Below, piece by piece: positions 54,684 to 64,000 of a DNA stretch of 64,000 nt; within the stretch, counting starts at the first letter, position 1, and each line of letters starts with the position of its first letter. This DNA comes from Symbiodinium kawagutii (taxonomy: Eukaryota > Sar > Dinophyceae > Suessiales > Symbiodiniaceae): the NCBI GenBank assembly GCA_009767595.1, contig VSDK01009627.1:132955-196954 (forward strand), given 5' to 3'. Below the pieces are notes generated by a model. It did no database searches. It worked only from the letters and a program-made list of their open reading frames with translations, and was not told the origin of the DNA. The translations under genes were made by a program, and so were the position numbers.

Positions 54684-54863
54684 AAGAATCTCGTCGATAA
54701 GAACCATCGTGTCTTCTGATGATGTACGAGATGAGCCCCTTCAGTGCCCCTGCATCCCGATTAATCTTCACATTGTCGGTCATGAGGTGCAGCAGGGTTC
54801 GAAGGTTCGCAACCTTTGAGGGGCAACCGGCAACGATGCATGCAGCATGCCCAATGAGAACAA
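54684..54863 (-). CDS. Second exon of the giant-element gene
   Basis: Encodes GHAACIVAGCPSKVANLRTL, LHLMTDNVKINRDAG and LISYIIRRHDG. The acceptor after ATAAG fits the one-base overhang of the first exon. Two in-phase GT donors are possible at the end, seven codons apart. Confidence 0.55.
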
Positions 54864-54935
54864 CTTATGAAAATTTAACTTATAGCTCATAGATTTTGAA
54901 AGTTGTGTTGATTGGACAAGGATACCAGAAATGAC

Positions 54936-55239
54936 CCAGCTCTATGATAACATGGTTTTTCCACCACAAAGCCTCATCTCGCATTTCATCAATCGGAATG
55001 GTTTTTGGGAGATCATGTTGCGGAACCCACTTCCGCAGGCACACATCAAGGACGGTGTAGTTCGCAGCAACTGACTGGAAGTTGATGATTCCAATTGTCT
55101 TGGAATCAGGCCACTGCAGTAGGGTATCTTCTCTCAGTACCAGGGACCGGATTGCTGGGGTGCCCTCCCACAATACGTCCAAACCGGATAGTGAACCCAC
55201 CTGAGCATCATCTCCATTCTCCACTGGAGCTTCCCCCAT
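54936..55239 (-). CDS. First coding exon of the giant-element gene
   Basis: The start ATG at 55239 (MGEAPVENGDDAQVG) was chosen because the sequence above it looks non-coding. It encodes LSGLDVLWEGTPAIRSLVLR and DMRDEALWW-type segments; donor GTCATT. The family is not recognised. The start lies 0.7 kb inside the right TIR, leaving room for a promoter that I cannot identify. Confidence 0.58.
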
Positions 55240-55859
55240 GACAGCGCAAGAAGAAGTGACCCTCACCCAGCAGGCCAGCAAAACACGACTTGTAGCTAGT
55301 AAGCCAAAAACCCTCGGCGAAAAGGAAAGGGTTAACAAAATCCAACATCAAACATCGTATCGAAACTTTGATACTTTGCAAGAGCAAGCTATGGGATACA
55401 TGGCCTTGGGAAAATCAAGCCCAAAATCCCTCCCACCCAAAGGGCACGGGAGGTCGAAGTGCAAATTTCGACCATAGCTCCATCCGCAGGCTGGAAAAAA
55501 ACATTTTTACATCCTTACTTTACTAAAACCCACATGTCCTTGGATTGTGTGCTTGATCCTATCAATCCACCATGCCTTTGGTGCCATGCCTCTTCGCTGT
55601 CTAAGGCCAAAGAACTGCTGAGCAGCGAACTGAAAGCCAGCTGGTGGCAGCAAAAGAAAAAAGAGGGAGGCAGTTCTGTGTGAGATCGAGGCCACGTGTT
55701 CAACATTGGCCATACCATTCTTTTGGTTGTCCAGCTATTGTTCTCCATAACTTTACCCAGAGCTATTGTTTAATATCCTTCATGTTTTGACAGCCACATT
55801 CATCCGGTGAGATTGTGCCTTGCTAGAGCTCTGAAAGTCTGCAGAAACAGGGTTTCAGC

Positions 55860-55947
55860 CCGCAGGCTGAAAATCAGCCTGAAATGGAAAAAGGCTGATT
55901 TTTAGGTTCAGGCTATAATTTCAGCCCGAACGATTTCCTAGGTATGT
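55860..55947 (-). repeat. Right terminal inverted repeat
   Basis: Read on the minus strand it begins ACATACCTAGGAAATCG and carries GGGCTGAAATT, AGCCTGA, ATCAGCC, TTTCAGGCTGA and TTTTCAGCC, the same words as the left end, with a roughly 20-bp insertion relative to it. Confidence 0.65.
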
Positions 55948-57772
55948 GTAAAAATCTTTAATTAATGATCATTACTGTGCTGTGCAGTTGCGGAAAAGTG
56001 ACCGACCGTGTGGTGAATCCTGGGTGCTGTTTCACCATGATTCTGTCGCCTGATACTGATATCGATACTTGACAGTTTGGCCATACGAACTGTCAACACC
56101 AACCACATTTGATTTGACAAGATCGCGGATTGAGTCATACAGGATGGTCGACGATGGTTAACAATACGGGTGATCTTGATAACTGGCTCAGCAGTTAAAG
56201 CTGAGTGTGTAGCAGTGAGTTATAGTGAGTTATCAATGGGTGATTCAAATTAATAAAGCCTTTAGATGGCAAAAAGGTGAAACTATTCGAATCTATTTAT
56301 GAATCTTAGAACCTAACTCTATCGATGGTAGAGACATGTAGGTATTAGATTTATGTTTGCTAAGCACCTAACTCTCCTAACTCTACATTTTTGTAAACAC
56401 ATTCTGTGTTTTTCAACACGAGTATTGAGGTGTTTACAAAATGTATTATAACAAACCAAAACTAACAAAAATAAAAGATAGAGTTGATTTTAAACACCCA
56501 ACTATCATTCACTAGAGCTGAAGTTGTTTGTAAACACCCAACTATCCTAACTAATCCTAACTATCCTTAACACACAAATAAAAAATCACCTGTTTTCGCC
56601 ACTGCCGCTGGATCTCCCGTCATGTCCAACGCAACGGGTCGCAGCTTAAGCTCGATGTCGTAGTGAGGACCGGCCCCGGCGGGGCACAGGCCATGGCTCG
56701 AACGGCAGGGCTACGGTGGGTTCAACAAAGTTGGGGATTCTTATGGGTTATTGCATGTTATTCCATGTCAATTATTCCATGTTATTCTATCTTATTCCAT
56801 TTGTTGGGTATTTTTTCTGATTGGTTGGAGGTGATGTCACGGATTCATCAGAGCTTGGAAACTTTCGCGTCCTTTCAGCTCCCTGGGAAGCAGTGAGAAG
56901 AAACAGTCCTGTTTCAAGATATCGTCATGTTGCTCGTATCTCAGACGAAGCGACGATGAAGACCAGATTTGCATCTCGGCGTCAGAGCTTGTGGCTGAAT
57001 TGTTTGGTCGATTTATAGTGGTTACTGTACGGTTCCTCTGCCTGTCTCGCCTGTTACCATTAATACTGCCCACGTAACCAGCTCATCGCATCTCATGGTA
57101 AGGAAAGAAGCTCGAGAATAGACGGCAGCCCTAAAAACGATATGCCCAGAGCATCCCAAAGCTCTGAAACCATGGCAGATGTGGCTTGAAAAGCTTGCAG
57201 CTGCAGTGGTTTTGAAGGCTTTGCTGCCAGATGGCTCCAAATGAGACATGGCTCGTGCTGTGTCGATGTTGATGAACCATGTGCAGTGGTTTATGATGGT
57301 TTTTGAAATGCATGGGCCACATGGGCAATGAAAATCAAAGAGCTTTCCACCCCTGGGATGTGACCGGCACCAGGGTTGCAACCTGGGCTATTGGGCAACC
57401 GAGGCGGCATTGCTGGGCCAGGGACCCAGGAGCCGTTAGTGACCCCTGGGTTGAGCTCGGCGGTGATAGTTGGCCTCCCAGGCCTCCCCGTTGCTGAGGC
57501 GCTTTCCCACAAAGCTGGGCTTTTCATGCAGAGGCGCTGGAAGATCCTGCAGATGATGTGAATCTCGCGCAGTTTTAGGCTACCACCATGTAATTTACTG
57601 CTCTCATGCGCGTTTTTCATATGCTGCCCTCCATTTTCTGCTATGTTTGTCTTAGGCGTGAGCATCTAAAAAAATATAATATATGCATCAACGAGAAAAT
57701 GTTAGTAGGATCAAAAGAAAATACTCTTAGGATCAAAAAAATCATGAAATCAGAAGAAAGAAAGACCGAAAG

Positions 57773-57808
57773 AAGGAAGGAAGGAAGGAAGGAAGGAAGG
57801 AAGGAAGG
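57773..57808. repeat. (GGAA)n microsatellite
   Basis: Nine AAGG units next to related GAAAG words. Confidence 0.9.
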
Positions 57809-57811
57809 AAA

Positions 57812-58122
57812 GCGCCCCCTTCCGCTTTTCTTGCGCCAAATCAAAGCTTGGGCATCTTAAACACGCTACTCCACATGTAGTTGCGACAGTGCTCACATCT
57901 CTACGCGTCTTTGCTTGCTCATGGGGTGGCTAAAGCATTAGCTATATAGGCACGTAGGTGTTGTCATTCTGCTTTGGGGGGAGGCGCTGGGCCCTTCTCC
58001 CAATCCCCACCTCCCGCTTTTCTTTCGCCAAACCACAGCTTGCGCATCTCAAACACGCTACTCCACATGTGTTATACAACAGTGCACATATCTCTCTACG
58101 TCTTTGCTTGCTCATGCGGGGG
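57812..58122. repeat. Diverged tandem duplication, two copies of about 118 bp
   Basis: 57812-57930 and 58005-58122 share CCGCTTTTCTT-CGCCAAA, AACACGCTACTCCACATGT and GTCTTTGCTTGCTCATG with scattered differences, at a spacing of about 193 bp. Confidence 0.75.
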
Positions 58123-60449
58123 CTGCGCCCCCAACCCCCCCGCTTATGTTATGTTGGTGACTGATGTTCTCATGCGTCTTGGGTAAGAGGGTTTTTTGAT
58201 CCTAATAATATATTCATTTTTGATCCCCCCGGAATATTTGCCTTGATCCTGATGATATTTTTTGTGATGACGCACCCTTTGTCGTATGTCTCCCTCGAAA
58301 CGGCTTTCTTAACCTCGGAACCTGCCTATGGCCTATCAAGATCTCTCACCAACAACCGTCAGGTCAAAGCTGATGGCAGCGTTGACAGGCCTGGCTAAGA
58401 GATGACATCAAGCAGCTACAATGAGCTCAGTCAACGGATGTCAACGGGACGGCGGCTTACTGGTTGGTATTGGTTACATTCTTCTCGTTGGATTGCTGCA
58501 ATGCAACACGCCATTTGGGAGCCACCAGCATTGTCCACGACGGAAGCGTGATGAAGACACCAACACTTCTCGACGACAGGCTCTTACGCATGGACCACCA
58601 GGATCATGGCGAGGTCCAAAAGTTGGCTTCTCAGTGCTGGAGAAGATTTCTGCCGCCGAACCACAAACGAGCGAAACACCAAAGTCATCAAAAATCATGG
58701 TTTTCTAAGAGGATCGAAATGAAGGTTTTTCATCCACAAAATCAAGATTGAGCTGCTCAACCTTGACTTCATGAAGTTTTGTCGCCAAGATTTGATCTAC
58801 TGGATCGTCCATTTGTGGGTGATCCTCTCGTTGTGGGTTTGTATGAATGGCCCGGACACTTTGGTGAACCTGTCAATGCTGGGGGGGTACATTCACACAT
58901 ATCACATACATCCACACATTTGTGGATGTACACCTTAGTTGGTTCGAAGCCATCCATGAACCCTTGACGAACTATGAATGAAGAATGAACGAAGCATTGA
59001 TCAACAGATACCGTCATGAGCTAACCTTGACCCTACTGACACCCTATGCATTGGCAAATGGGTGAGAAACAAAAAAGTTCAGTCACCAGTTATAAAAACA
59101 TATAAAAACTATATTCTGAAACTATCATCACATAAGCTTTTTCCATATTGATTTTAAGACATCCAAAGGCACTGGTGCCCGAAGATGTCATGAGATATCC
59201 AGCTGGCATGTTTTTGTTTGCTTTTGCCGTTGCTGTTGGCGATGATGGATGATGATGGAGTTTGTGGTGTTGTAGTGGGTGCTGTTGTTGTCGTTGTTTT
59301 TGTATGTTCTCATATGTTCTCATTAGTTTTTTGTCGTGTTCTGGTTTGTCCTTGTTTTCTCCTGATAGGTTGTTCTTTGTCATTTGTTTGGTATTGCTTG
59401 TTCATTTGTATCAGTTTAGGGTTTTCCCTTGTGTTTGAACATGTTTTCAAACTTGTTGTTCTATGTTGTTCTCAGTTGTTCTCTCGTTGTCAGTTCCTAA
59501 AGTATGTTGTGTTCTTCCGGTTTCCCTTCATTGCGATCCTCAGAGTTTTCTCTGGAAAGGTAGCTACCCATTGGGCTACTGTGACAACTCTCCGAATTGG
59601 TTGATTATGCTTGGGATTTGCGTGTTTCCATCGCACTGAAGCACAGACTGGGAAGCATGAATGGAAAGAGAAAGCCAGACAGATCGAGAGAGACTGACAC
59701 ATTTACACATATTAAGATACATGAATAGTGGAATAGTGTGTTTAAAAGCTGTACGTAGATGTACGCAGTACATATGAATTTCTTCATGTATATGTGTAAT
59801 TGCATGTAGAGTAGTATATGTAGGCATGCGTGTTTTGCTGCAGGTGCTGTGGTAGGGCTGATCCTCTGAGATGCCCCGGTAAAAAAAAGAGTAGTATTGC
59901 ATGGTGTAGTATTGTTGGCATATGTTGGCATTGTTAGTATTGTTGGCATCGCCTACAGCGAAGTATTTCCCCTTTCTTTGCGTATGCACATCGCAGTGGA
60001 CGAGGCCAGCTTTGACGTTGCTTGAAGACCAGGAGGCGCCGGGCGCTGGAGATCTACCTCTGGGATTTGCCTCTGTGTTGACGGTGGCAAGTTGCAGATG
60101 GCATATTTTTCTCATGGGATCCTGGGGGGGGTTGGGGGAGGGGGGGGCACAGGCTTATCATATACTGTAAGATGCCATGCTTTTAAGTTGCAATATCTCT
60201 TTAAAACCTGTAATGCGCTTCTGATGTGAAATGGCCTGCCCAGAAAAGCGCGGTGCTGTGGCGAAAATATTGCGTGAGAACATACACAGCACTGAACCGA
60301 GGATCAGCAACTCCCATTGACCCATGGTTATGTAAATAGACATGTTCACCATGCCGATTGGATGCTCTGACAGCTGAGAGTCTCCATCATTCAGTATGTC
60401 AGTCATTTTTTCCCGGTTGCCGTTGGCGCAATGTGACTTGGGATGTTAC

Positions 60450-60560
60450 GTGTTCCTGTTCGATCATTGAAACATCTGAAACCACAAGCGTTCTCGGTGC
60501 CCCCTCGCCCAAGCGGTCTGAAGCAAATTGCGAACAAACACCTCGATGCATAGCAATGTG
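60450..60560 (-). CDS. Candidate minus-strand exon
   Basis: Acceptor TTTTCTCACAG, donor GTAACA. 37 codons: HIAMHRGVCSQFASDRLGEG and RTLVVSDVSMIEQEH. The splice sites are good but the exon is isolated. Confidence 0.38.
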
Positions 60561-63042
60561 CTGTGAGAAAAAACATGTGCAAAGGAAGCGGAGCTGGCAA
60601 GGAAGACGACATAAGATGACGTTCATGCCATTGTTTAACCTGCGAGCAAAGCATGGCAAGACACAATTCACACCCGGTCGGTTGATGATTAATTTCTAAT
60701 CGATAAAAGAGGAGGGATTGCAACCAACAATGAAATGATTTGAGACGTCAACGAGACCACATTCTTTTATTGAGACTATGTCAGTTTCTTTTGTGGTTTC
60801 AGTCATCAATGTAACTGTTTGGATCATCCAATCGCTGTGGTTTCTGATGGTTTCTGTATTGGTCATTACGGAAATATTCATAATTACCGTGTGTGGTAGG
60901 CCAAGGGATCATGTTAGCACCATGTGCAGGCCTTTGCCCATCAAGGCACTGGGGGTGGTGAGTGCTGGTTGGCCCATCAATACACCTAGAATTTGTTGGG
61001 TGATTCAATGGCGTCATCCAATGTTTGCATATGTTTGGCCGGTGTTTTTATACATTTCTTATTTTCCCTCGTTTTTGGGGGGATGGGTGCCACAACCAGA
61101 TGTGCATCATGACCCTCCGATCATAAATCAGGCGTTGATGCTTCTTCTTGGGCCTGACCGGTGGTGAAAAGCTTCAGCGCTGGGATGTTTGCCAGCCCCA
61201 GAATGTGCCTTTTAGTAGACATTGAGTCCGTTGAAAAGTAGAAACTGGATGAAACTGGTAGGTTCTTGCTTAAGAATTGTTTCGTCATGTCCAGTGGGCC
61301 AGTGTAGGTACATTTATTTTTGTAGTGATCTCTCAATCAACCTTTGTTTCGCTTGATGTGTGTTTGTTTGCCTGCCGTCCAATCCATCTATGAATCTTTG
61401 AGTCTATCTATCTATTTGTTCATCTATCTTTGTGTATATCCATGTATCTTGTCTATCATGTTGCATTCTATCATCTATTCCTTTGTTGTGCTTGTGCGGT
61501 TTGATACTTTGGATGGTTCACACACTGCATAGAGAGAGAGAGGGAGATGAGAAAAAAAATATGTTTGAATGCATGGACCGATTTGAAACGGATGGATTGA
61601 TTGTTGGATGGATTGATGCGTGGGCGCAGTTGTTTTCTGCGATGACCGAGGCATTACATATGCACACATATGCAATAGCATGTGCTGTTGGCACGCAACA
61701 GTTGAATTTGAGAATCTAAGTAGTGATTCCCATGTGTTTTGTTAAGCAAGTTGTGCATCTTGTTTGCGTACATGCCATCACGACATTGTTTTGGATTTCA
61801 TTGCGTCATTTTTGTTCAAGACATCGCTTCTCATGGCAAATTACGTTGGGTTACATTGACATCAATTGACATGTACATTCATTTGGCCTTGGCAGCACGT
61901 GTTAAACACTAGCGACTCATCAAACCTGGAGAGGTTCCTATTTCTCCCGTTGCATTCTCTCATTGTGTATGCATTGGCATGGACGTGTCCAGGTACATCT
62001 TCACCACATGTACACATGCCTGTCTATTTGCATAGCAGGCATGTGCTCATTCGCAAACGGATGTGCGTATGCAAATGTGTGCGCACTTACTGACTTAGCT
62101 TTGGGGGCATGTAAGTCCTGGAAGCGGTGTGATTCTGTCATGAAAATGTAGGATTTCTGATCAAAGACAAGCCGTCAAAGTTTCCAAAGGGCAAATATGC
62201 ATGTAAAAAAAGAATGCGTGCAAAAAGAGAATGCGCTTTTTTGCAGGCTTGGTTGTTTCCTATGAGGTGACTGGAAGACATTCACATGGAAAACAATTGA
62301 CCGGACGGAAAGCATAGATACGGTAAAATGTACAGTGCTCACAAAGCTGCAGTGAACTTAGGAGCTGTTGGTGATAAACAAAGTATGTTCAGCATCATGA
62401 ATCACTANNNNNNNNNNGGTTCAGCATGCGCTACTAAACATGCTTTCACGATCTTGCACTTGTTTCACAATTGCGTGTTACAATATTAGACTTGGCGAGA
62501 CTTGCGTTTTCCATTTTTGTTTTGGAAAGTAAAGTAAATCATCTCAGAAACTTAATAGGGATCAGCACTGATATTGTGCAAAATGTTTGGATGATATCTT
62601 GAAGAAGACTTTGACAAGAATCATGCTGCTGATAAAAGTGATGATGATGACGACGATGAAGAAGGGGAATGTCACCGTTGAAAATCACATGACCGATGAT
62701 GGATGATGACAATGACGGTGATGGGCTGAATGATACTGATGAACTGAGTTGAGAACAACCTGTCTGGCAAAATCGACGACGGCTTTGCCAAAGGTCCTAA
62801 AACAGAAACTTGAAATTGCTTGGCTTCTTGTTACACCCAATGTCTAGGTTCGTATGGAGAAAGTATTTTGCCTTGCTCAATGGATGCCATGATGCGATGT
62901 CAAGCTGCATGTGTTTCCAGCCATGTACTGAGCATCTTGGATGCCGAGCTATTGTCCTCTTTTGTTTTCTTGAAAAATGCTTCAAAGAACAAAAAAAAAC
63001 ATATTCTATCAGATGCATCTCGTATCCTTCACATTTGCCAAG
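60561..63042. other. No convincing gene; includes an assembly gap
   Basis: AT-rich DNA with CTAT-type repeats near 61395-61450, a GA run at 61528-61545 and GATGATGA repeats at 62635-62730. Ten N lie at 62408-62417. Confidence 0.4.
62408..62417. other. Assembly gap (10 N)
   Basis: Ten consecutive N; the true gap length is unknown. Confidence 0.99.
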
Positions 63043-63130
63043 GGTTCTGCAAGCTGGCAAGGCATCGAATGTGCCAGGGAAGGCGGCAATTGCACCTGCA
63101 ATGGAGTTGTTCTGTATGGCAGAGCTGAAG
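63043..63130 (+). CDS. Exon with Cys-rich WxxxECAxEGGxCxCxG motif
   Basis: Acceptor TTTGCCAAG, donor GTTGGG. It encodes SASWQGIECAREGGNCTCNG and VVLYGRAE. The spacing W-x3-E-C-A-x-E-G-G-x-C-x-C-x-G-x-V-x-Y-G recalls a small disulphide-rich domain that I remember in extracellular or carbohydrate-binding proteins of dinoflagellates and bacteria. Neighbouring exons were not found. Confidence 0.48.
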
Positions 63131-64000
63131 GTTGGGGACTGAGAGTCCAGTATGAATGGGAATGGATTTGGGAGTTGTCACAAATCATGAATTCAATATT
63201 GAAAATTGAGGGGCATTCCTCCGTGTTTTGATGAGACAATGGATGTTCAGAAGGTGTTTCGCCAACAGCGCTCCATAGGGCCATAGGGTTGCAGATTCGG
63301 GTGTGACTTCGGTGAATCGGCGTAGGTCCTTGGCAAGAACTCAGGGTGGAGACGTCCGTGTCTTGCACTGCGGCAGTGCCCCTGGCCTCAAGAGATGCAT
63401 TGCACAGAGATATACTTGACATCACTTGACTGCATCAGGGTGACGCAGCGGATGTACCAAACTTATTGTTCTGGGTCGGCTGCACACTGTGAAAAGATGA
63501 GCTAACCATTGAATTTTGGTGGTACGGAGTGGCGCTCTAGACAGGCCTCAAGGTTGGCATGCCTCAGCTGACTTGAAGGTTCCAGATAAAATGCATTTCT
63601 ATGGCAGGTTGGTGGACACAGTGGCCCCGGATGTGTCTCTCCATAGTGTGGACTAAAACTTCGGCTGGAAACAGCCTTGACTTAGAAGGGTTGTCCAAGA
63701 GTTCACCTTGAGCCTGGCTTGGGTTGCCGGACCTACCAGATCTACCAATCAACCGCAGGTTCGATTCAACAGAAGCACCCTTTGCGAAGGGCAACGTGTG
63801 CCGATGCTTCTCCTTAAGCTGGCTAGGAGCCCAGTGGCCATAGCCGGGCCTTCTGAAGCTGCACTGGTGAATATTTAACCAAAGAACCTAGCAGTCCACT
63901 ATGGTTTAACTGGCAAAATGATGGTTTTTGGGCTTTGCACACCTGAAAGAGAGGCAAAGTTGAACCAATCGAAGAACTCACAGTGGAACCCTTTTCGACT
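63131..64000. other. Unassigned right edge
   Basis: Open minus-strand frames at 63300-63425 and 63570-63790 are possible exons, but splice sites and frame are not decisive. Confidence 0.25.

Larger units (their letters stand above)
36352..55947 (-). mobile_element. Giant TIR DNA transposon carrying one intron-rich gene
   Basis: Seen: related sequences in inverted orientation at 36352 and 55947 (ACATACCTAG, one mismatch, AAATC, then GGCTG-x-AATT and AGCCTGA), followed on both sides by CAGCC/GGCTG motif clusters. A TA on each outer side of CCTAG...CTAGG could be a 2-bp target duplication. Between them lies a single minus-strand gene that begins 0.7 kb from the right end and ends 0.36 kb from the left end, with no other gene. 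Many exon junctions keep frame. The C-terminal domain has His and acidic motifs compatible with a DDE-type transposase. Inference: a 19.6-kb autonomous DNA transposon. One exon (41540-41825) contains a frameshift, so this copy may be inactive. Confidence 0.62.
55948..60440. other. No convincing gene
   Basis: AT-rich, with GTAAACACCCAACTATC direct repeats at 56390-56570, a (GGAA)n run at 57773-57808 and a tandem duplication (57812-58122). Frames at 57300-57540, 58500-58700 and 59980-60115 are open on both strands and cannot be assigned. Confidence 0.35.

Noticed and set aside
36352..55947. Treating the minus-strand exons as several independent host genes
   Set aside because: Most predicted junctions keep frame from 55239 to 36710, with all exons on one strand and inside the inverted ends.
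1..64000. Dinoflagellate spliced-leader relics
   Set aside because: No stretch matching the conserved end of the 22-base leader (TTTTGGCTCAAG) was found by eye on either strand; a computed search could still find degenerate ones.
1..64000. CRISPR arrays or bacterial operons
   Set aside because: All tandem repeats are contiguous satellites without unique spacers, and genes show introns, not operon spacing.

Overview
The window looks like nuclear DNA of a dinoflagellate, most likely a Symbiodiniaceae-type alga. The grounds are short exons scattered in kilobases of intron, splice donors of GT, GC and probably GA type, many micro- and minisatellites, and protein families I remember as highly repeated in those genomes. 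No database search was possible, so family statements rest on motifs and memory. No rRNA, tRNA or CRISPR was found. There is one 10-N assembly gap at 62408-62417.

0.4-24.4 kb (+): a chain of small exons whose predicted junctions keep frame reads as one intron-rich host gene of unknown function. Six early exons each encode one amphipathic helix of similar pattern. The gene is interrupted, inside the intron between 6052 and 14790, by a nearly complete tyrosine-recombinase (DIRS/PAT-type) retrotransposon at about 6147-14131. Its parts are a small membrane ORF, gag-like ORFs, RT plus RNase H, and an ORF fusing a cytosine-methyltransferase-like domain to a tyrosine recombinase. It has split direct repeats A1...B1-A2-B2, with B1 and B2 identical.

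24.4-36.3 kb: a 1.5-kb decamer minisatellite, a few candidate exons on both strands (the best at 34.8-35.6 and 32.35-32.54 kb on the minus strand), and several simple repeats.

36.35-55.95 kb: the main discovery candidate. A 19.6-kb unit bounded by imperfect terminal inverted repeats contains one minus-strand gene of at least 22 exons, starting near 55239 and ending at 36710. It encodes an acidic/Lys-Ala-rich N-terminal part, a SAM-methyltransferase-like domain spread over five exons, coiled-coil and helical modules, and a 600-residue C-terminal domain with features compatible with a DDE-type transposase. I read it as a giant, intron-rich DNA transposon.

55.95-64 kb: mostly AT-rich non-coding DNA with a tandem duplication, microsatellites, one minus-strand exon candidate and one exon with a Cys-rich surface-protein-type motif.

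Two unrelated mobile elements in this window each carry a methyltransferase-like domain with an ENP motif, which is unusual and worth testing.
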